The position numbers were made by a program, and so were the translations under genes. Below are positions 47,645 through 56,638 of a DNA stretch of 64,000 nucleotides, piece after piece; positions within the stretch are counted from its first letter, which is position 1, and each line of letters begins with the position of its first letter. The stretch comes from Sideroxyarcus sp. (lineage in GTDB: Bacteria > Pseudomonadota > Gammaproteobacteria > Burkholderiales > Gallionellaceae), in assembly GCA_030651895.1 (NCBI GenBank), contig JAUSBR010000010.1:1-64000 (forward strand), in the 5' to 3' direction. The notes beneath the pieces are model-generated. The model had not been told where the DNA came from. It ran no database searches and was given only the letters and a program-made list of their open reading frames with translations.

Positions 47645-48661
47645 ATGAGTACACCCCAACTTTCTGTCGTCATCCCCGTCTATAACGAAGAGCAGGGTTT
47701 GCAGGCCTTGTTCGACCGCCTGTATCCCGCCTTGGATAAACTCGGCATCGGCTACGAAGTCGTGTTCGTCAACGACGGCAGCCGTGACCGATCCGCCGCC
47801 ATCCTGCGCGAACAGTTCCAGAAACGCCCCGATGTGACCCGTGTGGTGCTGTTCAACGGCAATTTCGGCCAGCACATGGCCATCATGGCCGGTTTCGAAC
47901 AATGCCGCGGTCAGCGCATCGTAACGCTGGATGCCGACCTGCAGAATCCTCCCGAGGACACCGGCCTGCTGCTGGCCAAGATGGACGAGGGCCACGACTA
48001 TGTTGGTTCAATCCGTCGCCAGCGCAACGACAGTTGGTGGCGCCATGTCGCCTCGCGCGCCATGAACGGCCTGCGCGAGAAGATCACCCGCATCAAGATG
48101 ACCGACCAGGGTTGCATGTTCCGCGCCTACGACCGCAACATCATCGACGCCATCAACAGTTGCAAGGAAGTCAGCACCTTCATTCCGGCGCTGGCCTACA
48201 GCTTCGCGCGCAATCCCGCCGAGGTGGTGGTGGGTCACGAAGAGCGTGCGGCGGGCGAGTCCAAGTATTCGATGTACAGCCTGATCCGCCTCAACTTTGA
48301 CCTGATGACCAGCTTCTCGCTGGTGCCCTTGCAGATGTTCTCCATGCTGGGCATGCTGATCTCGGTGTTCTCCGGCCTGTTCTTCATCTTCCTGGTGGTG
48401 CGCCGTCTGATCATCGGCCCGGAGGCCGAGGGCTTGTTCACGCTGTTTGCGCTGATGTTCTTCATGATCGGCATCGCGCTGTTCGGCATCGGTCTGCTGG
48501 GCGAATACATCGGCCGCATCTACCAGCAGGTACGACATCGCCCGCGTTATCTGATCGAGGCGGTACTGGAGCAGCAGGAGAATGAAAAACCCAAACGTGC
48601 GCGCAAACCCAAAGCCGCGACAGAGCCCGCAACCGACCTGTTCGCGGACGGTGACGAATGA
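47645..48661 (+). CDS. arnC: Undecaprenyl-phosphate 4-deoxy-4-formamido-L-arabinose transferase
   Basis: 338 residues, GT2 family. The N-terminal catalytic part has VVIPVYNEEQGLQALFDRLYPAL, FVNDGSRDRSAAIL, TLDADLQNPPEDTG and the acceptor loop TDQGCMFRAYDR. Two membrane helices lie at about 235-300 (ISVFSGLFFIFLVVRRLI and LFALMFFMIGIALFGIGLLGEYIGRIYQQV). The C-terminal tail is rich in Lys and Pro. It transfers formyl-L-Ara4N to undecaprenyl phosphate. It overlaps the next gene by 4 nt. Confidence 0.95.
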   Translation: MSTPQLSVVIPVYNEEQGLQALFDRLYPALDKLGIGYEVVFVNDGSRDRSAAILREQFQKRPDVTRVVLFNGNFGQHMAIMAGFEQCRGQRIVTLDADLQNPPEDTGLLLAKMDEGHDYVGSIRRQRNDSWWRHVASRAMNGLREKITRIKMTDQGCMFRAYDRNIIDAINSCKEVSTFIPALAYSFARNPAEVVVGHEERAAGESKYSMYSLIRLNFDLMTSFSLVPLQMFSMLGMLISVFSGLFFIFLVVRRLIIGPEAEGLFTLFALMFFMIGIALFGIGLLGEYIGRIYQQVRHRPRYLIEAVLEQQENEKPKRARKPKAATEPATDLFADGDE

Positions 48662-49575
48662 GCCGAGCCGTTGTCTTCGCCTACCATAACGTAGGTTATC
48701 GCTGCCTGAATGTGCTGCTCGCGCACGGTGTAGATGTGGCGCTGGTGGTGACCCATCGCGACAATCCCAAAGAGACCATCTGGTTCGAGAGCGTGCAGAG
48801 GCTGGCCGAATTGCACGGCATCCCGACCATCACGCCGGATAACCCGAACGTGCCGGAAGTGGAAGAGCAGATCCGCGCCCTGCAACCGGATTTCTTCTTC
48901 TCCTTCTACTACCGCGAGATGCTGAAAGCGCCGCTGCTGGCCATTCCCAAGCGGGGTGCGCTGAACATGCACGGCTCGCTGCTGCCCAAATATCGCGGGC
49001 GTGTGCCGGTGAATTGGGCGATAATTCGCGCCGAAACGGAAACCGGTGCGACGCTGCACTACATGACCGAGAAGCCGGACAACGGCGACATCGTTGCACA
49101 ACAGGCCGTGCCTATCCTGCCCAACGATACGGCGCATGAGGTGTTCCAGAAGGTAACGGTTGCCGCCGAGATGGCATTGAATGATGTGCTGCCCGCCTTG
49201 TTGGCGGGAACGGCCAAGGCCGAAAAACAGGACCTGAGCAAAGGGGCCTATTTTGGCGGGCGCAAGGCCGAAGACGGCATCATCGACTGGTCGCAGTCTG
49301 CGCTGCAGATACACAATCTGGTGCGCGCGGTTGCCCCGCCTTATCCGGGTGCGATGACGCAGGTGATGGGCAAGGCCATGCGTATCCTGCAGACGCTGGT
49401 GGACAAGGAACAAGGCACGGGACAGCCGGGCTTGTTTGTGAGAGACGGCAAAGCTTGGGCGGATTGCGGCAGCGGCGTGCTGCGCATCGTGCGCTTCGAG
49501 CTGGACGGAATCGAGTTGAACGCGGCGGAGTTCGCGGCGAAGTACGGCACGGGGAAATTTGAATTTAATCGTTGA
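48658..49575 (+). CDS. ArnA-type formyltransferase (separate gene)
   Basis: 305 residues. It N-formylates UDP-L-Ara4N with 10-formyl-THF. The catalytic core NMHGSLLPKYRGRVPVNWAIIRAETETGATLHYMTEKPDNGDIVAQ (His near 103, Asp in PDNGD) is intact. In enterobacteria this is the N-terminal domain of a fused ArnA; here the dehydrogenase half is a separate gene beginning 10 nt downstream. The start overlaps the arnC stop (ATGA). Confidence 0.93.
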   Translation: MSRAVVFAYHNVGYRCLNVLLAHGVDVALVVTHRDNPKETIWFESVQRLAELHGIPTITPDNPNVPEVEEQIRALQPDFFFSFYYREMLKAPLLAIPKRGALNMHGSLLPKYRGRVPVNWAIIRAETETGATLHYMTEKPDNGDIVAQQAVPILPNDTAHEVFQKVTVAAEMALNDVLPALLAGTAKAEKQDLSKGAYFGGRKAEDGIIDWSQSALQIHNLVRAVAPPYPGAMTQVMGKAMRILQTLVDKEQGTGQPGLFVRDGKAWADCGSGVLRIVRFELDGIELNAAEFAAKYGTGKFEFNR

Positions 49576-49585
49576 GGAAATAAAA

Positions 49586-50629
49586 ATGAAGAAAGTACTG
49601 ATCCTGGGTGTGAACGGCTTCATCGGCCACCATCTGTCCAACCGCATCCTGGCCACCACAGACTGGGAAGTCTATGGCATGGACATGAGCACCGACCGTA
49701 TCACCGACCTGATCGGCAAGCCGCGCTTCCACTTCTTCGAAGGCGACATCACCATCAACAAGGAATGGGTCGAGTACCACGTCAAGAAGTGCGACGTGAT
49801 CCTGCCACTGGTCGCCATCGCCACACCGGCTACCTACGTCAAACAGCCACTGCGCGTGTTCGAGCTCGACTTCGAAGCCAACCTGCCCATCGTGCGCGCC
49901 TGCGTGAAGTACAACAAACACCTGGTGTTCCCCTCGACTTCCGAGGTCTACGGCATGTGCCATGACGAGGAATTCGACCCGGAGAATTCCGAACTGATCT
50001 GCGGCCCGATCAACAAGCCGCGCTGGATATACTCCAACTCCAAGCAGCTCATGGATCGCGTGATCTGGGGTTACGGCATGCAGGACAACCTGAACTTCAC
50101 CCTGTTCCGTCCGTTCAACTGGATCGGTGCCGGACTGGATTCGATCAATACACCGAAGGAAGGCAGCTCGCGCGTGGTGACCCAGTTCCTCGGCCACATC
50201 ATCCGCGGCAACAACATCAGCCTGGTCGACGGTGGCCACCAGAAACGCGCTTTCACCTACATCGACGACGGCATCGACGCGCTGATGAAGATCATCGACA
50301 ACAAGAACGGCGTCGCCACCGGCAAGATCTACAACATCGGCAACCCGACCAATAACCACTCCATTCGCGATCTGGCCGACATGATGATGAAGCTGGCGAA
50401 CGAGTACCCCGAGTACCGCGATTCCGCCAAGAAGGTAAAGATCGTCGAAACCACCTCCGACGCCTACTACGGCAAAGGCTATCAGGACGTGCAGAACCGT
50501 GTGCCCAAGATCACCAACACCTGCGAAGACCTGGGCTGGAAGCCGACCACCACCATGCCGGATACCCTGCGCAAGATCTTTGATGCCTATCGCAATCAGA
50601 TCGCCGAAGCACGCGGTCTGATCGACTAA
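49586..50629 (+). CDS. ArnA-type UDP-glucuronate dehydrogenase/decarboxylase (separate gene)
   Basis: 347-residue extended SDR. It oxidises UDP-glucuronate at C4 and decarboxylates it to UDP-4-keto-arabinose. NAD-binding VLILGVNGFIGHHLSNRIL opens the protein. STSEVYGMC and PRWIYSNSKQLMDRVIWGYG carry the Ser/Tyr-x3-Lys set as in ArnA. Start 49586 (MKKVLILG) has GAGGAAAT just upstream. It equals the C-terminal domain of the fused ArnA of E. coli. It follows the formyltransferase gene by 10 nt. Confidence 0.95.
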   Translation: MKKVLILGVNGFIGHHLSNRILATTDWEVYGMDMSTDRITDLIGKPRFHFFEGDITINKEWVEYHVKKCDVILPLVAIATPATYVKQPLRVFELDFEANLPIVRACVKYNKHLVFPSTSEVYGMCHDEEFDPENSELICGPINKPRWIYSNSKQLMDRVIWGYGMQDNLNFTLFRPFNWIGAGLDSINTPKEGSSRVVTQFLGHIIRGNNISLVDGGHQKRAFTYIDDGIDALMKIIDNKNGVATGKIYNIGNPTNNHSIRDLADMMMKLANEYPEYRDSAKKVKIVETTSDAYYGKGYQDVQNRVPKITNTCEDLGWKPTTTMPDTLRKIFDAYRNQIAEARGLID

Positions 50630-50637
50630 CGACAGTT

Positions 50638-50717
50638 CTGAGTACTGAGAAACGAGTGCTGAGGAAAACCCGCAGACTCCGAATTCAGTACTCGGCTCTC
50701 AGAATTCAGCACTCGTT
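50638..50717. repeat. Fourfold repeat/inverted-repeat block before arnD
   Basis: Left pair GAGTACTGAGAAAC and GAGTGCTGAGGAAA (from 50640) are direct near-repeats. Right pair GAATTCAGTACTCG (50681-50694) and GAATTCAGCACTCG (50702-50715) match 13 of 14. AACGAGTGCTGA (50651-50662) is the exact complement of TCAGCACTCGTT (50706-50717), and GAGTACTGA (50640-50648) matches TCAGTACTC (50685-50693). The block ends 3 nt before the arnD ATG and replaces its RBS. Confidence 0.8.
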
Positions 50718-50720
50718 TTC

Positions 50721-51617
50721 ATGAAAAAGATCGCCCTCAAGATCGACGTCGATACCTACCGTGGCACCCGCGAAGGCGTGCCGCGTCTGGTCGAGGCACT
50801 GCAACGCAATCATGCCCAAGCGAGCTTCTATTTCTCCCTTGGGCCCGACCATACCGGCCGTGCCATCAAGCGCGTGTTCCGTCCCGGCTTCATGAAAAAA
50901 GTGTCGCGCACCTCGGTGCTCGAGCATTACGGTTTCAAGACGCTGATGTACGGCACCCTGTTGCCGGGGCCGGATATCGGCCGCAATTGCGCCGACATCA
51001 TGCGCTCGGTGCGCGATGCGGGTTTTGAGGTCGGTATCCATTGCTACGACCATATCCGCTGGCAGGACCATGTGGCGGAGAAGGATGCGAAGTGGACGCA
51101 GCGCGAGATGCAACGCGCGGTGGACCGTTTCACCGAGATATTCGGTGAGGCGCCCAAAGCCCATGCCGCCGCAGGCTGGCAAACCAACCGCTATGCCTTG
51201 CGCATGACACAGAGCCTGGGCTTCGAGTACAGCTCAGATACCCGTGGCACACAGCCTTTCATCCCTACCTGGGATGCCGAGATCATCGCCTGCCCGCAAC
51301 TGCCGACCACCCTGCCGACACTGGACGAACTCATTGGTCGCGATGGCATTACGGTCGAGAACGTTGCGCAGCATCTGTTGGAGATGACCGAAAAACCGAG
51401 TGCGACCGGTCATATCTATACTCTGCACGCCGAGTTGGAAGGGCAGAAGTGGATGCCCATCTTTGAAGCATTGTTGAAGGGGTGGCACGAGCAGGGTTAC
51501 GATCTGATCTCCATGCGCCAGTATCTGCAAGGTTTCAAACCGGCCGATCTGCCCTTGCATGAGGTCAAATCCGGGTCGGTCGAAGGCCGAAGTGGTACAT
51601 TGGCGGTGCAGGGCTAA
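50721..51617 (+). CDS. arnD: 4-deoxy-4-formamido-L-arabinose-phosphoundecaprenol deformylase
   Basis: 298-residue polysaccharide deacetylase (NodB homology). It removes the formyl group of undecaprenyl-phosphate-formyl-L-Ara4N. It starts MKKIALKIDVDTYRGTREGVPRLVEAL; the Asp of the first motif and HCYDHIRWQD (about 110) are visible. It is the last arn gene and the only one with no recognisable Shine-Dalgarno, because a repeat block abuts the start. Homologues usually lie right after arnA. Confidence 0.94.
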   Translation: MKKIALKIDVDTYRGTREGVPRLVEALQRNHAQASFYFSLGPDHTGRAIKRVFRPGFMKKVSRTSVLEHYGFKTLMYGTLLPGPDIGRNCADIMRSVRDAGFEVGIHCYDHIRWQDHVAEKDAKWTQREMQRAVDRFTEIFGEAPKAHAAAGWQTNRYALRMTQSLGFEYSSDTRGTQPFIPTWDAEIIACPQLPTTLPTLDELIGRDGITVENVAQHLLEMTEKPSATGHIYTLHAELEGQKWMPIFEALLKGWHEQGYDLISMRQYLQGFKPADLPLHEVKSGSVEGRSGTLAVQG

Positions 51618-51674
51618 AGCTTACTGCCGTTCTGCCGAAATATCCTTCGCGGACGCTTATTCGAGGGGGAAGGT

Positions 51675-52526
51675 ATGCAACGACCGGAATTGAAGGGACT
51701 GGATCATTGGGTGGCATTCCTGACCCAAGCGGATATCCCCGTGCTGAAACAGACCGCCCGCGATCTCGCCGTACTGCACGAGGACCAGAACAAGCTCAGC
51801 GCCCGTAGCGTCGCCAGCGTCATCGCGGTCGATCCGATGATGACAGTCAAACTTCTGCGCTACCTGCAACAGAACAAGCACCGCAGCCAGACCAGCGAAG
51901 TCGCCTTGGTCGAACAGGCGCTCATCATGATGGGCGTCGGAGCCTTCTACAACAAGATACCCGCCGCTCCAACTGTGCAGGACATGCTGACCGGGCAGAT
52001 GGACGCACTCGTCCAGTTGCTCCACGTCATCCATCGTTCGCACCGCGCTTCCGAATATGCCTATGACTGGGCAGTACGCATGAGCGACCTGCACTATGAA
52101 GAAGTGCGCATCGCCGCCTTGCTGCGCGACCTGGCCGAGATGCTGATGTGGTGTTTTGCGCCGCAGGAGATGCTTGGCATCCGTGTTATCCAGCAGCAGG
52201 ACAAGACTTTGCGCAGCCGTGCCGTGCAGGAACAGGTGCTGGGGTTTGCCCTGATCGATCTGCAAAAGGCGTTGGTGCAAAAATGGGAGCTGCCGGAGTT
52301 GTTGTTGATGCTGATGGATGAAACCAGCAGCACAAAACCGAAAGTGCGCAATGTTGCTTTGGCGGTCAATCTGGCGCGCCATTCCGCCAACGGCTGGGAC
52401 GATGCAGCACTGCCGGACGACTACAAAGACATTGGCGCGTTATTGCGCATTCCGGCCGAACAGGTGATGTTGCTGCTCGGCGTCGAGGCCGGGAATATTT
52501 GCGATCTGAGCAAGCCTCACGGGTGA
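51675..52526 (+). CDS. HDOD domain-containing protein
   Basis: 283 residues. The HDOD fold is seen in LTQADIPVLKQTARDLAVLHEDQNKLSARSVASVIAVDPMMTVKLLRYLQQNKH and later LLRDLAEMLMWCFAPQEML; the HD motif itself is degenerate (RDLAE). HDOD proteins act in signalling output without phosphodiesterase activity. The RBS is GAGGGGGAAGG. It converges on miaA (10-nt overlap of 3' ends). Confidence 0.9.
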   Translation: MQRPELKGLDHWVAFLTQADIPVLKQTARDLAVLHEDQNKLSARSVASVIAVDPMMTVKLLRYLQQNKHRSQTSEVALVEQALIMMGVGAFYNKIPAAPTVQDMLTGQMDALVQLLHVIHRSHRASEYAYDWAVRMSDLHYEEVRIAALLRDLAEMLMWCFAPQEMLGIRVIQQQDKTLRSRAVQEQVLGFALIDLQKALVQKWELPELLLMLMDETSSTKPKVRNVALAVNLARHSANGWDDAALPDDYKDIGALLRIPAEQVMLLLGVEAGNICDLSKPHG

Positions 52527-53458
52527 GTGCGCAACTCCGTCTCGATCAACTTCTTCACCTGTAGGCCGTAGTCTGCCGACAGGCAATCCACCCCGATATT
52601 TTCCGTGCTGCGCAACCAGGTGAGCTGGCGTTTCGCCAGCTGCCGCGTGGCGGCGATACCTTTCTCCGATAGCCCGGCTGCGTCGATCTCGCCTTCCATG
52701 TACTCCCACGCCTGCCGATAGCCGACGCAGCGCATCGAAGTCATCTCGCGGTGCAGCGGGTATTTCTTGCGCAAGCCGCGCAACTCATCCACCAACCCCT
52801 GTTTGATCATGTCTGCGAAACGTACGGCGATGCGCTGGTGCAGCACGGCACGGTCGGAGGGGATGAGTCCAACCGGCAAAATGCGATAGGGCAGCGGTTC
52901 CTGTTCCTGCAGTTTGATGAGTTCCGACATCGGCTTTCCAGTCAGAAGGTATATCTCCATCGCGCGCTGGATGCGCTGGGTGTCGGTGGAGTGCAGACGC
53001 GCGGCGGTCTCGGCATCGACCCCGGATAGTCGCTGGTGCAGATGCTCGATGCCGTGTTGCGCGATCTCGGCATCCAGTTCCGCGCGCACCTCCGCATCCG
53101 CCTGCGGCAGCGGGCTCAGGCCTTCGCGTAGAGCCTTGAAGTACAGCATAGTGCCGCCGACCAGCAGCGGAATCTTGCCGCGCGCGGTGATGTCCGCCAT
53201 CAGTCGCAACGCATCATGGCGAAAGGCGGCAGCGGAATATGCTTCGGTGGGACTGATGAGGTCAATGAGGTGATGCGGCGCGCGGGCGAGGGTGGCGGCA
53301 TCCGGCTTGGCCGTGCCGATATTCATATCGCGGAACACTAGCGCCGAATCCACGCTGATGAGCTCCACCGGCATGGACTGCGCAAGTTCCACTGCCACGC
53401 CCGTCTTGCCGCTGGCGGTGGGGCCCATCAGGAAGATCGCGGGCGGGCGGGTGCTCAT
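52517..53458 (-). CDS. miaA: tRNA dimethylallyltransferase
   Basis: 313 residues. It adds the isopentenyl group to A37 of tRNAs that read UNN codons. The P-loop is IFLMGPTASGKTGVAVELAQ. SVDSALVFRDMNIGTAKP, VGGTMLYFKALREGLSPLP, TQRIQRAMEIY and SMRCVGYRQAWEYMEG are family motifs. Start 53458 (MSTRPPA) is preferred; the longer in-frame start (53572) overlaps the DAHP synthase gene. miaA follows mutL in many proteobacteria; here a DAHP synthase gene lies between. Confidence 0.96.
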   Translation of the reverse strand: MSTRPPAIFLMGPTASGKTGVAVELAQSMPVELISVDSALVFRDMNIGTAKPDAATLARAPHHLIDLISPTEAYSAAAFRHDALRLMADITARGKIPLLVGGTMLYFKALREGLSPLPQADAEVRAELDAEIAQHGIEHLHQRLSGVDAETAARLHSTDTQRIQRAMEIYLLTGKPMSELIKLQEQEPLPYRILPVGLIPSDRAVLHQRIAVRFADMIKQGLVDELRGLRKKYPLHREMTSMRCVGYRQAWEYMEGEIDAAGLSEKGIAATRQLAKRQLTWLRSTENIGVDCLSADYGLQVKKLIETELRTHP

Positions 53459-53480
53459 CGCAGACAGCAGCGACTGACGG

Positions 53481-54548
53481 TCAACGAGCTTCCAGTTTAA
53501 GCCGACGCTGGCGGACACCTTCAGCGAGCGTTTCCAGCACGCGCACGCTGTCGTCCCAGCCGATGCAGGCATCGGTAATCGAGACGCCTTTCTTCAGCGG
53601 CGTGCCGGGCACCAGGTCCTGACGGCCTTCATTGATATTGGATTCGATCATCACGCCGAAGATGCGCTCTTCGCCGTTCGCCAGTTGCGCCGCGCAATCC
53701 TGCGCCACTTCGACCTGGCGCTTGAATTCCTTGCGGCTGTTGGCATGCGAGAAATCGACCATCACACGCGCGGACAGACCGGCGTTGGCCAGTTCCTTAC
53801 CGGCAGCATCGACGGAAGCAGCATCGTAGTTGGGCTGCTTGCCACCGCGCAGAATGACGTGACAATCCTCGTTGCCGTTGGTGGAGAAGATCGCCGTATG
53901 GCCGGCCTTGGTGACCGACAGGAAATGGTGCGGGCTGGCGGCTGCCTTGATCGCATCCACCGCGATGCGCAAGTTGCCGTCGGTGCCGTTCTTGAAACCG
54001 ATGGGGCAGGAGATGCCCGATGCCAGTTCGCGGTGCACCTGTGATTCAGTGGTGCGAGCACCGATGGCCCCCCAGGAGATCAGGTCTGCCGTGTACTGCG
54101 GCGTGACCACATCCAGAAACTCGGTGGCACAGGGCAGTCCCTGTTCGTTGAGTTCCCACAGCAGCTTGCGCGCGCGGTGCAGGCCTTCGTTGATCTTGAA
54201 ACTGCCGTCCAGATGCGGGTCGTTGATCAGCCCTTTCCAGCCCACTGTGGTGCGCGGTTTCTCGAAATAGACTCGCATCACGATCAGCAGGTCGGCATTG
54301 TGCCGTTTGGCCTCGACTTTTAGCTTTGCGGCATATTCCATCGCCGAGTCTGCATCGTGGATGGAACACGGCCCGATCACCACCAGCAAGCGGTCGTCCG
54401 CGCCATGCAGGATGCGATGGATCGCGGTGCGCGCGGTAAAAGTGGTCTCGGCAGCCGCGTCGCTGACCGGGAATTCGCGCAGAAGATGGCTGGGGGGGGA
54501 GAGTTCTTTGATTTCTTTGATGCGGACGTCGTCGACGATGTGTTTCAT
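53481..54548 (-). CDS. 3-deoxy-7-phosphoheptulonate (DAHP) synthase, class I
   Basis: 355 residues, AroF/AroG/AroH type. It condenses PEP and erythrose 4-phosphate, first step of the shikimate pathway. Motifs: LLVVIGPCSIHDADSAMEYA, MRVYFEKPRTTVGWKGLINDP, GARTTESQVHRELASG and VDFSHANSRKEFKRQ. Which aromatic amino acid inhibits it cannot be read with certainty. Start 54548 (MKHIVDDVRIKE) is chosen; the upstream extension to 54710 does not look like coding sequence. It follows mutL by 236 nt on the same strand. Confidence 0.96.
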   Translation of the reverse strand: MKHIVDDVRIKEIKELSPPSHLLREFPVSDAAAETTFTARTAIHRILHGADDRLLVVIGPCSIHDADSAMEYAAKLKVEAKRHNADLLIVMRVYFEKPRTTVGWKGLINDPHLDGSFKINEGLHRARKLLWELNEQGLPCATEFLDVVTPQYTADLISWGAIGARTTESQVHRELASGISCPIGFKNGTDGNLRIAVDAIKAAASPHHFLSVTKAGHTAIFSTNGNEDCHVILRGGKQPNYDAASVDAAGKELANAGLSARVMVDFSHANSRKEFKRQVEVAQDCAAQLANGEERIFGVMIESNINEGRQDLVPGTPLKKGVSITDACIGWDDSVRVLETLAEGVRQRRLKLEAR

Positions 54549-54784
54549 GATGATGGATCGGATCTGTAAATTGTTGAGTGGAAAACTGGGCCAAATGGAA
54601 ACCGGCAAGTTGCGTATTGTGCCTGTTCTGACGGGGTGAGGGCCAGTGATTTTGCCGTTTGAACATCGTCTTTCGCTGTTTGCGGCTGAATGGCCGCCGA
54701 TGGGCTTCAAACCGGCAGCTCAGGATAATTCCATATCCCGCATCTCATGCACCAGCAACGCTGCCACCACACTGATAGTGGCAA

Positions 54785-56548
54785 CTATTTTCCGCGCATA
54801 AACATCGCATCCAGCTCCGCCAGCGTCACTTGGAACCAGGTCGGCCGCCCATGGTTGCATTGGTCAGCGCGTTCGGTCTGTTCCATCTCGCGCAGGATGG
54901 CGTTCATCTCGGGGAGGCTGAGTTGCTGGTTGGCGCGCACGGCGGAATGGCAGGCGAGGGTGGCGAGCAGTTCGTTGCGGCGTTCGGTGAGGGCGCGGCT
55001 GGCGCCGAAGTCGCGCAGTTCGTGCAGCACTTCGCGCGCGGCGGTTTCGGCGTGCGATTGCTTGAGCATGGCGGGCATGGCGCGTACCGCCAACGTGTTG
55101 GTGGAGATGGGGGCGATATCGAAGCCCAGTTGTTTTAGCGCTTCCTGTTCTTCTTCGGCGGTGGCGATGTCCAGCGCTTCGGCGGCGAAGGTGACGGGGA
55201 TGAGCAGCGGCTGGGTTGGCATCTGCTGGGCGTCGAAGGCGGTCTTAAGTCGTTCGTACACGATGCGTTCATGGGCAGCGTGCATGTCGACCACCATCAG
55301 GCCTTGCTGGTTCTGGGCGAGGATGTAGATGCCTGAGAGTTGACCCAACGCAAAGCCCAGCGGGTGGGCATCCTGTTGAGGTGCGGCGGCCTCCTGTTCG
55401 CGTACGACGGCGGATTCTTCCCACAGTTTGTAGGCAGCTTGGGGTTGGGCAGCAGTGAACGGGATGTTTTGTTGGGTACTCGTGTAGGAGCTAGTTTGCT
55501 GGCGAATGCCATTCGCGGCTGTGACTGCTCCTTCAGGAGTTGTGCCGGATTGAGCTTCTGCCATCGTCGTGCTCAGCGCATCCTGCAAGGCATGGAACAC
55601 GAACTGGTGGATGCCCTGGCTTTCGCGGAAGCGGACTTCACTTTTCGCAGGGTGCACATTGACGTCCACCTGTTCCGGCGGCATGTCGAGGAACAGGACA
55701 AAAGCGGGATGCCGCTGGTGGTGCAGGATGTCTTGGTAGGCCTGGCGCACGGCGTGCATCAGCACCTTGTCGCGTACGAAGCGGCCGTTGACGAAAAAGT
55801 ATTGTTCGTCGCGTGTGGAGCGCGAATAGGCGGGCAGGGCGGCGATGCCGTAGAGGTGCAATGCACCGATCTGGCGCTCGGCGGTGACGGCGTGTTGGCC
55901 GAATTCGGAGCCGAGGATGGCGGTGATGCGCTGCGGCAGGTCGTGCCTGGGCAGTTGCCATACGCTCTTGCCGTTGTGTTGCATTGAGAAGGCGACATCC
56001 GGCCGCGACAGCGCTATGCGCTTGAACGTCTCTTCGCACCAGGCGTATTCGGTGTTCTCGCTCTTGAGGAATTTGCGCCGCGCCGGGGTGTTGAAATACA
56101 GCTCGCGCATCTCGATGGTGGTGCCGTTGGCATGGGCGGCGGGGGAGGCGGAGCCTTGAGTGCCGTCGGCCGCCTCGATCTTCCAGGCATGCTCGGCTTC
56201 GGCGTTGCGGCTGGTGAGTGTGACCTGCGCCACGGCGGCCATGCTGGCTAGTGCCTCGCCGCGGAAGCCCATGCTGGCGACTCGCTGCAGGTCATCCAAT
56301 GATTTGATCTTGCTGGTGGCATGGCGCATCAGCGCCAGCGGCAGTTGTTCCTTGGCGATGCCACTGCCGTTGTCGCGCACCCGCAGCAATTTGATGCCAC
56401 CATTCTCAAGTTGCACAGCAATCTCGGTCGCACCCGCATCCAGACTGTTCTCCAGCAGTTCTTTCAGCGCCGAAGCGGGGCGTTCGATCACTTCGCCGGC
56501 GGCGATCTGGTTGATGAGGAGGTCGGGAAGGAGCTGGATGGTGGACAT
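54785..56548 (-). CDS. mutL: DNA mismatch repair protein MutL
   Basis: 587 residues. N-terminal GHKL ATPase: LINQIAAGEVIERPASALKELLENSLDAGATEI, VRDNGSGI, MGFRGEALASM. The C-terminal domain has DMHAAHERIVYE (near residue 418), matching DQHA-x2-E-x4-E, so this MutL is probably an endonuclease that nicks DNA itself, as in bacteria without MutH. A low-complexity Gln/Thr linker joins the domains; part of it (about 339-355) is encoded by a REP-like palindrome. No mutS is present in this window. Confidence 0.97.
   Translation of the reverse strand: MSTIQLLPDLLINQIAAGEVIERPASALKELLENSLDAGATEIAVQLENGGIKLLRVRDNGSGIAKEQLPLALMRHATSKIKSLDDLQRVASMGFRGEALASMAAVAQVTLTSRNAEAEHAWKIEAADGTQGSASPAAHANGTTIEMRELYFNTPARRKFLKSENTEYAWCEETFKRIALSRPDVAFSMQHNGKSVWQLPRHDLPQRITAILGSEFGQHAVTAERQIGALHLYGIAALPAYSRSTRDEQYFFVNGRFVRDKVLMHAVRQAYQDILHHQRHPAFVLFLDMPPEQVDVNVHPAKSEVRFRESQGIHQFVFHALQDALSTTMAEAQSGTTPEGAVTAANGIRQQTSSYTSTQQNIPFTAAQPQAAYKLWEESAVVREQEAAAPQQDAHPLGFALGQLSGIYILAQNQQGLMVVDMHAAHERIVYERLKTAFDAQQMPTQPLLIPVTFAAEALDIATAEEEQEALKQLGFDIAPISTNTLAVRAMPAMLKQSHAETAAREVLHELRDFGASRALTERRNELLATLACHSAVRANQQLSLPEMNAILREMEQTERADQCNHGRPTWFQVTLAELDAMFMRGK
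55483..55531. repeat. REP-like palindrome inside mutL linker
   Basis: TGTAGGAGC (55483-55491) and GCTCC (55527-55531) form the outer arm, with GGAGC/GCTCC pairing. GCGAAT-GCC-ATTCGC (55502-55516) is a perfect 6-bp stem with a 3-nt loop at the centre. The TGTAGGAGC-N-GCGAA-N-TTCGC layout is like the extragenic palindromes known from pseudomonads. Here it lies in frame in coding sequence and no stop is created. Confidence 0.6.
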
Positions 56549-56638
56549 GGCGCTGGATTATACCGGATGGGGCTTTCGGAGCTTGACGCTACGCGGATAT
56601 GACTCTCAACCGCAAATGTTGCGTCCTCCTTGGAGAGT

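Noticed and set aside
50638-50717. CRISPR-like array
   Set aside because: Repeat units are 10-14 nt, inverted as well as direct, with no regular spacer length and no cas genes nearby.
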